Shown here: one piece after another, positions 8,257-17,306 of the stretch
How the letters are laid out: each line of letters starts with the position of its first letter
How positions within the stretch are numbered: the first letter of the stretch is position 1
Assembly (NCBI GenBank): GCA_934502885.1
Contig: CAKSUT010000002.1
Span: 124,001 to 188,000 of the forward strand
Reading direction: 5' to 3'
DNA length: 64,000 nucleotides
Source of the DNA: an uncultured Eubacteriales bacterium
GTDB taxonomy: Bacteria; Bacillota; Clostridia; Oscillospirales; CAG-382
Made by a program: the position numbers and the translations under genes
Notes under the pieces: generated by a model
Told to the model about the DNA's origin: nothing
The model's database searches: none
What the model saw: only the letters and a program-made list of their open reading frames with translations

Positions 8257-9494
8257 GATTTACCACCGTTTCTTTCGACGAGTTCTTTATATTTCCCTAC
8301 AAGTATTTCGCAATACTTCGCCGACGTAAGAATTTCACTTTTGCGTTTTTCGCAGTTTTCTTTTAAAAAGGCATACTTCTTTTCGTCGGAAAGCATCCTT
8401 TCAATCGCCTCGGCAAAACATTCTGGCGCGGCGTCCTTTGCGAGAGCTCCGGTAACGCCGTCCGAGACAAGCTCCGCCATACCGCCGCTGTTTACCGCAA
8501 CGACAGGTGTACCGAGTGAAAATGCTTCGAGTATCGTTAACGGACAATTTTCATACCACACCGACGGCACGGCGACGACTGCGGCGTTTCTCATAATTTC
8601 AGTCAATGAGTCCGCACCGAGAAATCCTATGTTTTTTATGTTGTCAGCATCGCAAAGCTCACTTTCCAAAGGTCCGCTTCCGGCAAAAATAAAATCATAC
8701 TGCGGAAGTCTCTTTGCGGTTTCGACAAGCACGGTCACGCCCTTTTCGTAAGAGAAGCGTCCTGCGAAAAGCACATACGGGCGCATCTTCGGATACTGCG
8801 GCTCATTTATTCTTATTTCGCTTTTTTGCGGCGTCGCGACAAAATTGTGAAGCATTAGGGTTTTGCCGTCGTAAATATCGGACTCCTCGCGGAGCTTTGT
8901 TTCGAGAAACCTACTCGGGCATATATAGAGGTCGGGGAGGCGGTAAGTGCCGAGTGCGCGGTAAAGTGCGGACTCAAGCACACCGATAATGCTCTTTGCT
9001 TTCGAGCCGTGAATACAGCCGTATTTTACGCAGTTGCTCTTTCCTCTGCCGACACATCTTGTACACGCACGGTTTTCGGCAAAATTGTAAAGAAGGTGAT
9101 TCGGGCATATCATCTGGTAATCGTGAACGGTCTGAACAAGCGGTATGCCGCGCTTTTTCACAGCGTATATTATCGACGGCGTGAGCTGAAAGTTTATGTT
9201 GTTCATATGAACGACATCGGGACGAAAGGCGTCAAGTACGAGTCCTATTTTTTTATACGCCTCGCGTGAGTAAATAATCTTAAACGGATAAAGAAAACGC
9301 TCCGCTGACTTTGAGTGAAAGTCCATATTTTGCGTATTGAGACCGAGAGAATTTCCGACGGTGTTTTTTTCGTCATACATTCCGAAGTAGCCGACCTCAT
9401 GACCGAGCTTCTTTAAGCCCTCTCCGAGAGAAAGCATATAGCTCTCCGCACCGCCGCGCGGATACAGAAATTTATTTACCATGAGTATTTTCAC
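8253..9494 (-). CDS. Family 4 glycosyltransferase (EPS operon)
   Basis: A 413-residue GT-B enzyme. Seen: the N-terminal glycine-rich acceptor loop RGGAESYMLSLGEGL, a cysteine cluster near residues 145-165 (CTRCVGRGKSNC then YGC) common in one GT4 subgroup and possibly structural, and the C-terminal donor site LFAGRFSYEKGV with EAFSLGTPVVAVNSGG carrying the retaining E-x7-E-like element. It should add a sugar, often mannose- or glucose-type, to the growing repeat in the cytosol. GTG at 9494 overlaps the upstream stop (GTGA) and has GGAGG 9 bases before it. Confidence 0.9.
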   Translation of the reverse strand: MKILMVNKFLYPRGGAESYMLSLGEGLKKLGHEVGYFGMYDEKNTVGNSLGLNTQNMDFHSKSAERFLYPFKIIYSREAYKKIGLVLDAFRPDVVHMNNINFQLTPSIIYAVKKRGIPLVQTVHDYQMICPNHLLYNFAENRACTRCVGRGKSNCVKYGCIHGSKAKSIIGVLESALYRALGTYRLPDLYICPSRFLETKLREESDIYDGKTLMLHNFVATPQKSEIRINEPQYPKMRPYVLFAGRFSYEKGVTVLVETAKRLPQYDFIFAGSGPLESELCDADNIKNIGFLGADSLTEIMRNAAVVAVPSVWYENCPLTILEAFSLGTPVVAVNSGGMAELVSDGVTGALAKDAAPECFAEAIERMLSDEKKYAFLKENCEKRKSEILTSAKYCEILVGKYKELVERNGGKS

Positions 9495-10807
9495 AGCATA
9501 CGGCCTCCAGTCGGGGTTTTATTTTTCGCGGCAACACCGCCGAATATCTTTTCGTCTGCAAGCTTAACCCGGCTGTCATAGCCGTTTCCGCTCATCAGGA
9601 TGGCAAGCGTTGCGGTGAGAAGAGGATAGTTCATCGTGTTGTCGGTCATGGAGACGACAACGAGGTAGAGCGTGAGTGCGAACACTGTTGCCGTGCGGTC
9701 GGCGCTGTCCTTTCCGAAACGGCGTATACGCAAAAGCGTCATCGACAAAAGCCACGCAATATAGCCCCAAAATCCGAGGTCGATATAGTATTGCAGAAAA
9801 TCGTTGTGTACAGCGGAAACGCCTACATTCATGTCGGAACTCAGATTATACGTGAGAAAACCGATGCCGTGTCCGAGAAAGTCGGGGGAAAATTCGTAAA
9901 ACCTGTCAACGGCGGCGTAAATTTCGGCACGCCCGGTTGTATCGACGCCGCTTCTTTCAAGGTACTCGAATGCGCCGAACTTTATTACGGCAATGTACGC
10001 AAAGAGTGCGGCAACAATCAAAACGGTGAGAAAAACAGCAACTCCGACGGCGGTTTTCGCACTGTATTTTGCGATAAACTTTATAAACAGTCCTATGAGC
10101 AGTGCCGCCGCAACGGCAACGATTCCTATTCTCTTGAACGCACTTACAAAGCAGAAGAGTGTGACGGCAAGAAGGATAAAATAGGCTTTGCTTTTTTGCG
10201 GCTTCATGAGCATAAAGATTATGTATGCGCCGAGGCAAAACGCAAGCTCGTGTACTTCGGCACGCACTATTATTTCTCCCGTGTCGCCGGCGAAGGTGAC
10301 GACGAGTCTTATAAGCTCCGAAAGGTAGCTTCCGAGTCCGAATTCGACCACTATTTTCGCTATCATGAGCAGGTTCGCCGCAAGCATTGCCGCAAGGTTA
10401 TACCATATCCCCCGTTCGCCGAACATATACAGAAACGCCGCCGCGGCAAGTGCGAAGGAGAGCATATTGTTGTAGGCAATCGAGCCGGACAGCCCCCTTG
10501 CGATGACCGAGGTATCGGCATGACCGGCAAACCATATATAAAGAGACACCGTGAGAGTCACAAAAAGAGGTACGCTGTACGCAAGGGCGTCCTTCAGCGA
10601 GACAACGCCTCTCGCGATATTCGGCCTCACAAGGAAGCAGAGGAAAGCGAATGCGGTAAGAGTGAGAGCAAACACATGGCGATAGGTCACGAAGACGCCG
10701 ACATTGAGGATTTCGTTGATGAAAAAATACATCATTACAGCAACAGCAAAAAACACCGCCTTTTTTGTTCTCACGACTGTTTCGTTCTCTCCCATATATG
10801 CGTTCAC
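9491..10807 (-). CDS. Wzy-like EPS polymerase / O-antigen ligase family membrane protein
   Basis: A 438-residue protein with about twelve membrane helices. A large loop near residues 300-345 contains HNDFLQYYIDLGFWGYIAW, the conserved signature of the O-antigen ligase/Wzy superfamily. It should polymerise flipped repeat units on the outer face of the membrane, with chain length set by the two Wzz-like proteins encoded just upstream. Start: GTG at 10807 lies 8 bases from GGGGAGG; a GTG at 10816 overlaps that site. Ligase versus polymerase cannot be separated by motif; the operon contains no other Wzy candidate, which favours polymerase. Confidence 0.85.
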   Translation of the reverse strand: MNAYMGENETVVRTKKAVFFAVAVMMYFFINEILNVGVFVTYRHVFALTLTAFAFLCFLVRPNIARGVVSLKDALAYSVPLFVTLTVSLYIWFAGHADTSVIARGLSGSIAYNNMLSFALAAAAFLYMFGERGIWYNLAAMLAANLLMIAKIVVEFGLGSYLSELIRLVVTFAGDTGEIIVRAEVHELAFCLGAYIIFMLMKPQKSKAYFILLAVTLFCFVSAFKRIGIVAVAAALLIGLFIKFIAKYSAKTAVGVAVFLTVLIVAALFAYIAVIKFGAFEYLERSGVDTTGRAEIYAAVDRFYEFSPDFLGHGIGFLTYNLSSDMNVGVSAVHNDFLQYYIDLGFWGYIAWLLSMTLLRIRRFGKDSADRTATVFALTLYLVVVSMTDNTMNYPLLTATLAILMSGNGYDSRVKLADEKIFGGVAAKNKTPTGGRML

Positions 10808-10852
10808 CGCATTCACCTCCCCTCTCCCTGCCTCGCGGCATCCCGTTTTGGC

Positions 10853-12739
10853 TTATACAGATTCTTTACTTCCGGCGCTCTTTTTCGCCGGCTTTGACGT
10901 ATACGGCTTCTTGTTTTTTATCGTTTCGGTAAGAAGTCTTCTCGCCGTCATATTGTCGCCGAACTTTTCGGCGATTCCGACCTTATATTCGATGCCGATA
11001 TCCGCAAGCTCTTCACGTTCGTCGAGTCTCAGTGCGAAAATGCGCATTATATCGCCGACATTTCCGTAGTCGGTATCGTGCGCAAGCACGATAAAGCTTC
11101 CGTTGCCGTTGTATATGTACTCGGCTTTTGTTTTTCCGAATGCCTCTGTCAAAAGACGTGTGAACAGGCTTATCACATCGTCTCCGGTATTCCGTCCGTA
11201 CTCCGCGTTTATTTCGGAGAGGTTGGATATATCGGTCATGCAGTAAACCATGCCGCTTTCAAGGTGCTTTTTGTCGGTATCCTTGAGGTACTTATCGAAG
11301 TAAGCGCGGTTTCCGAGGCCCGTAAGGCGATCTGTATAGAATAAGTGGTTTATTATATCGCCGACTCTCGCAAGAACCGCCGCGCCTCCGCAGAACACCA
11401 CCATGAGGAATATGAAAGCGATTGCGGTATAGAGCTTCACGTTTATGCTCGGTTTTACCGAGGACGATGCAAGAACAGAGATATAGCTTGCGCCGAGGTA
11501 CTCGTTGTATTCATTGTTTGTCTCGACCGTAAGGTCATAGAGCTTTGTAAGCTCCGTCAAAAGCGCGTCTATATCGGCGTCTATTTTCTCGCGTATTCCG
11601 GGATAGTTCGGGTCATTAAGCTCAGAACAAGTGAGCTGCGACTCAAGGCACTCACCGTTTTCGCAAAGTCCCGTACATTCCGCAAAGGTATTTATGACGT
11701 AGCGGCAGTATGCGGAATCGATAACGGCGTGCTCCTTCTTCTCGTTGTGGTCTCTCCAGCCGTAGATAAGCTCATCGTATGTGACTGTCTGGTCTCCGCC
11801 CGAATACTCCGAGAGGTTTCTTTCATGCACGTTGTCGAGAATGTACTCGTAGGTTATATCGGTATTTCCCGACTCACGCATTTTTTTGACGTAGGCGTCG
11901 ATGACGGTAACGATATCGTTTACAAGGCTTGTTTCCTTGGCGTTCGAGATATTGTTTTCGTCTATTCTCACGGAGTAATCGGCAACGAGAACGGTTTTGT
12001 TTCGTGTCACCTGATGCTTGTATATTCTCGAAAAAAGCGACGAGACCTTGACGTCTCTCAGGTAGTTGAACTCCTCTGCGAGGTCGGCGAAGGAAACGCC
12101 GTTCTCCGTCGAGCGGTAATAACTGTTCTGAGCCATTCTCCTGTACAGAGTGGCAAGCGTTTCGTTTATGTCGGAGTCTATAAGCTCCATAATCTCGATG
12201 TAGTCATATGTGCCGTCGGCAAGGTTCTTTACGGTATTGTCCGCAGGAGCGACGTTTACGTACTTTCTGCTGTATTCGGCAAAGTACACGTCGAGAGTTT
12301 CGTCAAGAACGCTTCTTGCAAAGCCCTCACCCTCTTTGTTCGTTGCGGTAAACGAGACGATAAACGTACTCGGTTCGTAAACATATTCCTCTCCCTCGTC
12401 AAGCTTCGCCTGTTTCTGCGCGACCTTGTCGCTGTCGGGTATAGGAGTTATGCTTATTCTCGAAATGAGGCTGTCAACCGAATAAATGCCGGTAAGTCCC
12501 ATTCTCTCCACGACCTTCGACATAACAGACGAGGATTTTATCTCGTTTACGTCGAGTTTGTCACCCGTCGGCGCAAGCCCCTTCTCCGCCGCTTCGTCGT
12601 TGTAGTGTATGACCTCGGAGGCGACGTAGGTATTGGATGATTTAAGTTTCACATATATTCCGTAGGTTGCAAGAATACAGAAAACCGCGATAAAAGGCAC
12701 GAATTTCCGCAAATATCCGAGCATCCGAAAGTTATTCAT
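10853..12739 (-). CDS. Wzz-like chain-length/co-polymerase protein fused to a degenerate GGDEF domain
   Basis: 628 residues in three parts. An N-terminal membrane helix (about 12-30) and a second at about 437-463 bracket a large extracytoplasmic domain, the topology of Wzz/Wzc-type polysaccharide co-polymerases. The cytosolic C-terminus (about 466-610) is a GGDEF-fold domain: DRLTGLGNRAYFDKYL, the metal-site Asp in MTDISNLSEIN, and RNTGDDVISLF match diguanylate cyclases closely. The signature itself reads YNGNGSF instead of GGDEF/GGEEF, so catalysis is unlikely, and no RxxD inhibitory site precedes it. It may be a c-di-GMP- or GTP-sensing or dimerisation module (inference). No tyrosine-kinase partner is encoded. 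Its ectodomain is homologous to the next gene upstream, e.g. a shared H-x-x-x-R-(N/D)-K-T segment. Basic Lys/Ser tail. Confidence 0.85.
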   Translation of the reverse strand: MNNFRMLGYLRKFVPFIAVFCILATYGIYVKLKSSNTYVASEVIHYNDEAAEKGLAPTGDKLDVNEIKSSSVMSKVVERMGLTGIYSVDSLISRISITPIPDSDKVAQKQAKLDEGEEYVYEPSTFIVSFTATNKEGEGFARSVLDETLDVYFAEYSRKYVNVAPADNTVKNLADGTYDYIEIMELIDSDINETLATLYRRMAQNSYYRSTENGVSFADLAEEFNYLRDVKVSSLFSRIYKHQVTRNKTVLVADYSVRIDENNISNAKETSLVNDIVTVIDAYVKKMRESGNTDITYEYILDNVHERNLSEYSGGDQTVTYDELIYGWRDHNEKKEHAVIDSAYCRYVINTFAECTGLCENGECLESQLTCSELNDPNYPGIREKIDADIDALLTELTKLYDLTVETNNEYNEYLGASYISVLASSSVKPSINVKLYTAIAFIFLMVVFCGGAAVLARVGDIINHLFYTDRLTGLGNRAYFDKYLKDTDKKHLESGMVYCMTDISNLSEINAEYGRNTGDDVISLFTRLLTEAFGKTKAEYIYNGNGSFIVLAHDTDYGNVGDIMRIFALRLDEREELADIGIEYKVGIAEKFGDNMTARRLLTETIKNKKPYTSKPAKKSAGSKESV

Positions 12740-12778
12740 TTCACAAAGCCCTTTCTTTTCATGGATTTACGCCGCGCG

Positions 12779-14140
12779 TCATTTCTTCTTCGGTATCTTC
12801 CCCGATACTGCGAAAAGAAGGAACGAAAAATACGCGAAAACTCCGAACAATACCGTCATTTTTAAGACCTTCAGGACCGAATGACCGTATATGCTTAAGG
12901 AAATGCACTGATTCATAACGTGATTGGAATACTCGCGTCCCGCCGCAATTACCTTATCGGAAAACGCCCTTATGCTTTCGTCTATCGAGGCTATAAGATT
13001 GTCTGCCTGCGCACGCGCATCTTCGCCGCCGTCGGCGTTTTCTATATTCTCTATCACGAGGTTGTTGTCCATTATCGCCTTTTCGTTTTCGGCAACCTTG
13101 TCGCTGTATTCGGTCGCCATCACCGAAAGCTCATCTATTCCTACCTTTGTTCGTCCCATGTAGTACTTTCCTCTTCCGTCCCAGGTCGGCACGAGAACGA
13201 CTCTCGTCATTTCCTCGGAGTACATTGCAATGGCGTCTCTGCAAAGAGCAAACGATGCCGCGGATTTCTGTCTGTCGAAGTCGGTGTTTACATTGCGGTA
13301 GGAAAGTCTGTCGGTATATTCGGTTTTGTCGCGTACTATGCCGTGACGAAGTATGAGCGAGCGGAGATTCTGCTCAATCTGCGTTTCACGGAAGCTGTAA
13401 ATCTCCCCGGCAACAGAGCTGAAGGTCATGTTTTCACTTGTGACAAAGCTCGAATTTTTCTCGCCGAGACCGTAGAGATAATTGAGAAGCGAAGTTGTTT
13501 CCTTGTTGAAGTACGCAACGACGTCCATATACTCCATGCCGTAAAGGTCGGTGTCTTCGCCGAGTATATTCATTTTGTAGCTGTCCGTATAACGAGAGGT
13601 GTAATATTCCTTATAGGCGGTCGCAACAAGCTTTATCACGTTTTCGGCATTCAGATGACGGGTCTTTTTTGAGGCATAGTAGGATATAACGTATTCCGTC
13701 GATATGTGATAGTCAGACTTTTTTCCTACACCGCCCTGCACGTAGGGATAGACTGAAATGCACTTTTTGAGGTCGCTCACCGTAACATTCTCGAAAGCAC
13801 CCTGCTCTATCGCCTTGCTTATTACCTCGTCGCACACCATCTCCGCCATATTGAAGCGCGTTCCGTTTGAGTTGAGCGCACGCGACGCCTCGGGGTAGTT
13901 TAGAGACACAACGGCGTATACATAGTTCTTCGCGTTTATGTGATATCCGACGCCGAAGGAACACGTGAGAAGCATCGAAATCACAAGAATCCATACATTT
14001 ACGATATCGGCGTTTTTTAATACTCTCAAAAGCTCTCCGTGAGAAATGTTTCTCGCACGGAAAAGAATCCTTACCGCGGCGGCAAAAAGCGCAAGTCCCG
14101 CAATCGCCGCCGGAATATAACGCATAAGAGAAACGTTCAT
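12779..14140 (-). CDS. Wzz-like paralogue, EPS chain-length determinant candidate
   Basis: A 453-residue membrane protein with hydrophobic helices at about 8-27, 44-68 and 422-445 and a large extracytoplasmic, helical middle. The ectodomain resembles that of the GGDEF-fused neighbour: both have an isoleucine/valine-rich strand before a ...AYKEYY / ...VYFAEY helix, and RHGIVRDKTEYTDRL here corresponds to KHQVTRNKTVLVADY there. It ends in a short basic tail (GKIPKKK) without any cytosolic domain. Two differently tailed co-polymerases in one operon may form a hetero-oligomer around the Wzy-like polymerase (inference). Wzz membership is inferred from topology and context; primary-sequence motifs are weak. 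Confidence 0.7.
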   Translation of the reverse strand: MNVSLMRYIPAAIAGLALFAAAVRILFRARNISHGELLRVLKNADIVNVWILVISMLLTCSFGVGYHINAKNYVYAVVSLNYPEASRALNSNGTRFNMAEMVCDEVISKAIEQGAFENVTVSDLKKCISVYPYVQGGVGKKSDYHISTEYVISYYASKKTRHLNAENVIKLVATAYKEYYTSRYTDSYKMNILGEDTDLYGMEYMDVVAYFNKETTSLLNYLYGLGEKNSSFVTSENMTFSSVAGEIYSFRETQIEQNLRSLILRHGIVRDKTEYTDRLSYRNVNTDFDRQKSAASFALCRDAIAMYSEEMTRVVLVPTWDGRGKYYMGRTKVGIDELSVMATEYSDKVAENEKAIMDNNLVIENIENADGGEDARAQADNLIASIDESIRAFSDKVIAAGREYSNHVMNQCISLSIYGHSVLKVLKMTVLFGVFAYFSFLLFAVSGKIPKKK

Positions 14141-14180
14141 ATAAATTCTCTCTTTCTCTGTAAATTAGTCCAAAGCACTG

Positions 14181-15446
14181 TCAGAACCTGTTTATATCGA
14201 TAATGACAAGCTCGGGAGGATTGTTTATTCTGAATATGCTGCCGTTGTCAAGTCCGGAGCTTACGATAAGCGGACAGCCGGAAACGTCGTATCTGCCGTA
14301 GATGAAATGACCGCTTCTCTCGGGGAAAAATCCGTCCTCGTGCGTGTAGAGTGCGCCGAGTATCGGTACTTTCACCATGCCGCCGTGCGTATGACCGCAT
14401 ACAAGAAGGTCGCCCCAGAAGTCAAATTCGTACTCTTCAAAGACAAACGGTTCGTGAAGTGCGGTTATTTTGAGGTTGTTCGGATTTTCGTAGATGTAGC
14501 TTTCAAAGCTCTCTCCGGCATACGACCAGAAAGACGAAGGGTTCGATGTGAGTACGCCGTAAATATCTATGCCGAGGTTCCCGACGGTTATCGTATCGCT
14601 TTCGTTTTTCAGAACCTTGGCTCCGCTTTCTTCGATAAGCTTTCGGAGTTCATCGTCCTCCGAAAGAAGCGCACTCGGCTTCCTCTCCTCGTCCGACGAA
14701 AAGCCGTATTTTTGGTCGAGTGACTCCTGCGTGAGCGCCTCACCGTACACTCTCTCAACCTCGTTGTTGCCGTAGATATAATATGTGGGCACAGTCTTAG
14801 CAAGCTCCGCGCAAAGCTCTGCAATGTCCTCGGCGGAGGCGGCGGTCGCATCTACACAGTCGCCGGTGAGGATTATAACGTCGGGCTTCAGCTTCTCTAT
14901 GCGCGAGGTAAGCTCCGAGTTGTTTTCTCCGTAGGTGCGGCTGTGGAGATCCGAAATCTGAATGACGCGTACTCTTTCATCAGTCTTTATACTGCTGACA
15001 GCATAGAAGGTTTCGGTGAATCTTTGGTTTTCCGCGTAGTTCACCGCAACCGCGGCGGCCGCCAGAGCGACGCACAGAATGATCGCGGCGGCAAAGAACA
15101 GCACAACGCCGAGAACCCTGCTCTTCTTTTTCTCTTTCGGGGAATATATCACCGTTCCGTCGGCATTTCTCTCGTGTATGCTTATCTTTTTTACGTAGCC
15201 TGCCGCAGAGCATATGCCTACGCGCAAAAGCTCCTTGTAGTTCTTATTAAACGCACCGAGAGGTTCTTTGCCGCAATAGCCGATTACCACCTCGTCCGCC
15301 GAGATTTTCTCGAACGTAAAGTGCGAGACCCACTTTTCCCAAGCCTCCTCCGGCATTGTCATGCGCAGGTTCTCTGCGATAAGCTCCGCTGTATTCGCTT
15401 CGTTTTCGACCGCTTCACCGACCGCGTTTTTGTCGTTTGTATTCAC
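14181..15446 (-). CDS. Membrane metallophosphoesterase with a DnaA-domain-I-like N-terminal region
   Basis: 421 residues. The C-terminal half is a calcineurin-like phosphoesterase with all metal motifs: ISDLHSR, LTGDCVD, YGNNEVER and CGHTHGG. A membrane helix lies at about 111-136, so the catalytic domain should face outward. The cytosolic first ~95 residues resemble the DnaA N-terminal domain: a Trp-x-x-Trp helix (WEKW, residues 36-39), FEKISADEVVIGYCGKE, then a helix FNKNYKELL aligning with the EFARDWLE...RYL region of DnaA domain I. The start is GTG at 15446, 8 bases after AAGGAGG; a farther upstream ATG lacks a site. YkuE-type relatives cleave UDP-sugar or lipid phosphates. Here it might recycle undecaprenyl pyrophosphate or trim an EPS phosphate (inference). 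Confidence 0.82.
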   Translation of the reverse strand: MNTNDKNAVGEAVENEANTAELIAENLRMTMPEEAWEKWVSHFTFEKISADEVVIGYCGKEPLGAFNKNYKELLRVGICSAAGYVKKISIHERNADGTVIYSPKEKKKSRVLGVVLFFAAAIILCVALAAAAVAVNYAENQRFTETFYAVSSIKTDERVRVIQISDLHSRTYGENNSELTSRIEKLKPDVIILTGDCVDATAASAEDIAELCAELAKTVPTYYIYGNNEVERVYGEALTQESLDQKYGFSSDEERKPSALLSEDDELRKLIEESGAKVLKNESDTITVGNLGIDIYGVLTSNPSSFWSYAGESFESYIYENPNNLKITALHEPFVFEEYEFDFWGDLLVCGHTHGGMVKVPILGALYTHEDGFFPERSGHFIYGRYDVSGCPLIVSSGLDNGSIFRINNPPELVIIDINRF

Positions 15447-15471
15447 GCCTTTCCTCCTTAACCGCCGCAAA

Positions 15472-16614
15472 TCACTTTGCAAGCTTTTTGTAGACCTCAC
15501 AGGTCATATCAGCGATTTTCTCCCAATCGTATTTTTCTCTTATGTAATTCTCCGACGCAGCTTTCAGACGCCGCACGGTCTCACGACCGGCACCGCACAT
15601 ATACTCAAGCTTCTTTGCAAGGTCGGCTCTGTCGCCTTTTGCAAAATAGACGGCGTTTTCACCGGCTACCGACGTATTCTCCGGAATATCCGAACACAGG
15701 ACGGCGTTGCCGTAAGCAAGCGCTTCGAGAAGTCCCATCGCCATTCCCTCAATGTCGGACGGCAGGCAGACCGCGTAGGCGTTGCTGTAAATTTCGCAAA
15801 GCTCGTCTCCCGAGACAAAGCCGGTAAATACAATGTCCGGGTCGCCGTCCGCCGCCTGTTTGAGTTTTGCGACGTAGTCGTCGGTATCGCTCGCGTCGCC
15901 GGCAATGACAAGCCTCTTTCCGAGACCGTCTTTCACGGAAAGATAAGCGTCAATAAGGTAATGCACACCCTTTTCGGCGGTGAGCCGCGACACCATGCAG
16001 ATATATCCGTCCTTTTCAAGACCGTACTTCTCGGTGATTATTTCGGCTTTTCTGAAAACCGGCGTCGGTGCGCCATTGGGGATTATCACAGTTTCTCTGC
16101 CGTAGGTGTCGAGAAAATATCTGTGCGCGCTTTCGCTTAACACGATTATCTCATCGGCGTATTTTACGAGAGTCCTCTCTCCGTATTTGATGAACTTCGA
16201 CGCAAAGCTGCCTTTCCACTTCTCACGCTGCCAGTCAAGTCCGTGAACCGTCGCGACGCATTTCTTGCCGAAAAGCTTCGTTATCCGCATTGCTGCGCAA
16301 GGTCCTTCGGCGTGAAAATGCGCTATATTGCAACCCGAAAATGCTGTGGAAAATGCTGCGGAAAATGCGGCGAAAGCTGCCGAAAGACCTCTTACATTTA
16401 CCGTAAACGCTGTTTTTACAGCAACGCCCTTGTATTTTCCGTCAACAACCGTTCCGACGTATTCGTTTTCAATTTTATCGGAGGAACGGTTTCGGCAGGT
16501 GACGTCTATTCCCCTCTCGACAAGCAGAGGACAGAGAGCCGTGAGTACAGTCTCTATTCCGCCTCTTCTTGACGGCACAACCTTATGTCCGAGCATTGTT
16601 ACCTTTATACTCAT
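15472..16614 (-). CDS. Family 4 glycosyltransferase, rhamnosyl/galactosyltransferase-like
   Basis: A 380-residue GT-B enzyme. The N-terminus (VTMLGHKVVPSRRGGIETVL) matches the GT4 branch often annotated with DUF1972, which includes streptococcal-type second-sugar transferases acting directly after the priming enzyme. The C-terminal donor domain has CMVSRLTAEKGVHYLIDAY and GMAMGLLEALAYGNAVLCSD with the conserved EAL...G segment. ATG at 16614 follows ATAGGAGT. It starts 8 bases after the stop of the priming sugar transferase, which supports a role as second transferase of the repeat unit (inference). Confidence 0.88.
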   Translation of the reverse strand: MSIKVTMLGHKVVPSRRGGIETVLTALCPLLVERGIDVTCRNRSSDKIENEYVGTVVDGKYKGVAVKTAFTVNVRGLSAAFAAFSAAFSTAFSGCNIAHFHAEGPCAAMRITKLFGKKCVATVHGLDWQREKWKGSFASKFIKYGERTLVKYADEIIVLSESAHRYFLDTYGRETVIIPNGAPTPVFRKAEIITEKYGLEKDGYICMVSRLTAEKGVHYLIDAYLSVKDGLGKRLVIAGDASDTDDYVAKLKQAADGDPDIVFTGFVSGDELCEIYSNAYAVCLPSDIEGMAMGLLEALAYGNAVLCSDIPENTSVAGENAVYFAKGDRADLAKKLEYMCGAGRETVRRLKAASENYIREKYDWEKIADMTCEVYKKLAK

Positions 16615-16622
16615 CCGTACTC

Positions 16623-17306
16623 CTATCTTCCCGTACCCGATATCATAACAATGGGAGTTTTCAGTATTATCAGAAGGTCTCCCCAAAAAGTTCGGTTCTG
16701 TATGTAATCGAGATCCATTTCCACCCATTCGTCAAAAGGGATATCGTTTCTGTTTTTGCGTATCTGCCACGTGCAGGTCATTCCGGGAGTGACGATAAGG
16801 CGAAGCTTCTGATAGTCAGTGTACTTCTCAACCTCGCGCGGAAGCGGAGGTCTCGGACCGACAAGCGACATATCGCCTTTCAGTACGTTGAATATCTGCG
16901 CAAGCTCGTCTATCGACACCTTGCGGAGTATTCTTCCGACTCTCGTTATTCTCGGATCGTTTTTCATCTTGAACACCGGTCCGTCCATTTCGTTCTTGAC
17001 GTCAAGCTCATTGCGGCATTTGTCGGCGCCGGCGTACATGGTTCTGAACTTGTACATATAAAACTCCCTGCCGTGCCGACCGACGCGTATTTGCTTGTAA
17101 AAAGGTCCGGCACTCGGGTCGCCTATGCATATAGCAAGAGCGGTGACAATCATGAGCGGCGAAAGTACTATAAGTCCTAGAGTCGCAAAGACAAGGTCAA
17201 AAGCACGCTTCTTGCGCCAATATCCCGAAAACGACTTTTCCAAGAGCTTTGCAAGCTTCGCCTGTGTTCTCTCATCAACCTTTTCGTGTTCAATGTACCG
17301 CTCCAT
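16623..17306 (-). CDS. Undecaprenyl-phosphate sugar-1-phosphate transferase (priming enzyme)
   Basis: 227 residues, the short monotopic form of the bacterial sugar transferase family. Seen: one hydrophobic segment at about 36-62 (LGLIVLSPLMIVTALAIC), the catalytic YKFRTM motif, an Asp/Glu pair around SIDELAQIFNVLKGDMSLVG with PRPPLPREVEKY, and the conserved GMTCTWQIRKN region. It moves a sugar-1-phosphate, usually glucose, galactose or an N-acetylamino sugar, from UDP-sugar to undecaprenyl phosphate and so starts each EPS repeat. ATG at 17306 follows GAGGAAA and overlaps the preceding gene by 17 bases. Confidence 0.92.
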   Translation of the reverse strand: MERYIEHEKVDERTQAKLAKLLEKSFSGYWRKKRAFDLVFATLGLIVLSPLMIVTALAICIGDPSAGPFYKQIRVGRHGREFYMYKFRTMYAGADKCRNELDVKNEMDGPVFKMKNDPRITRVGRILRKVSIDELAQIFNVLKGDMSLVGPRPPLPREVEKYTDYQKLRLIVTPGMTCTWQIRKNRNDIPFDEWVEMDLDYIQNRTFWGDLLIILKTPIVMISGTGR

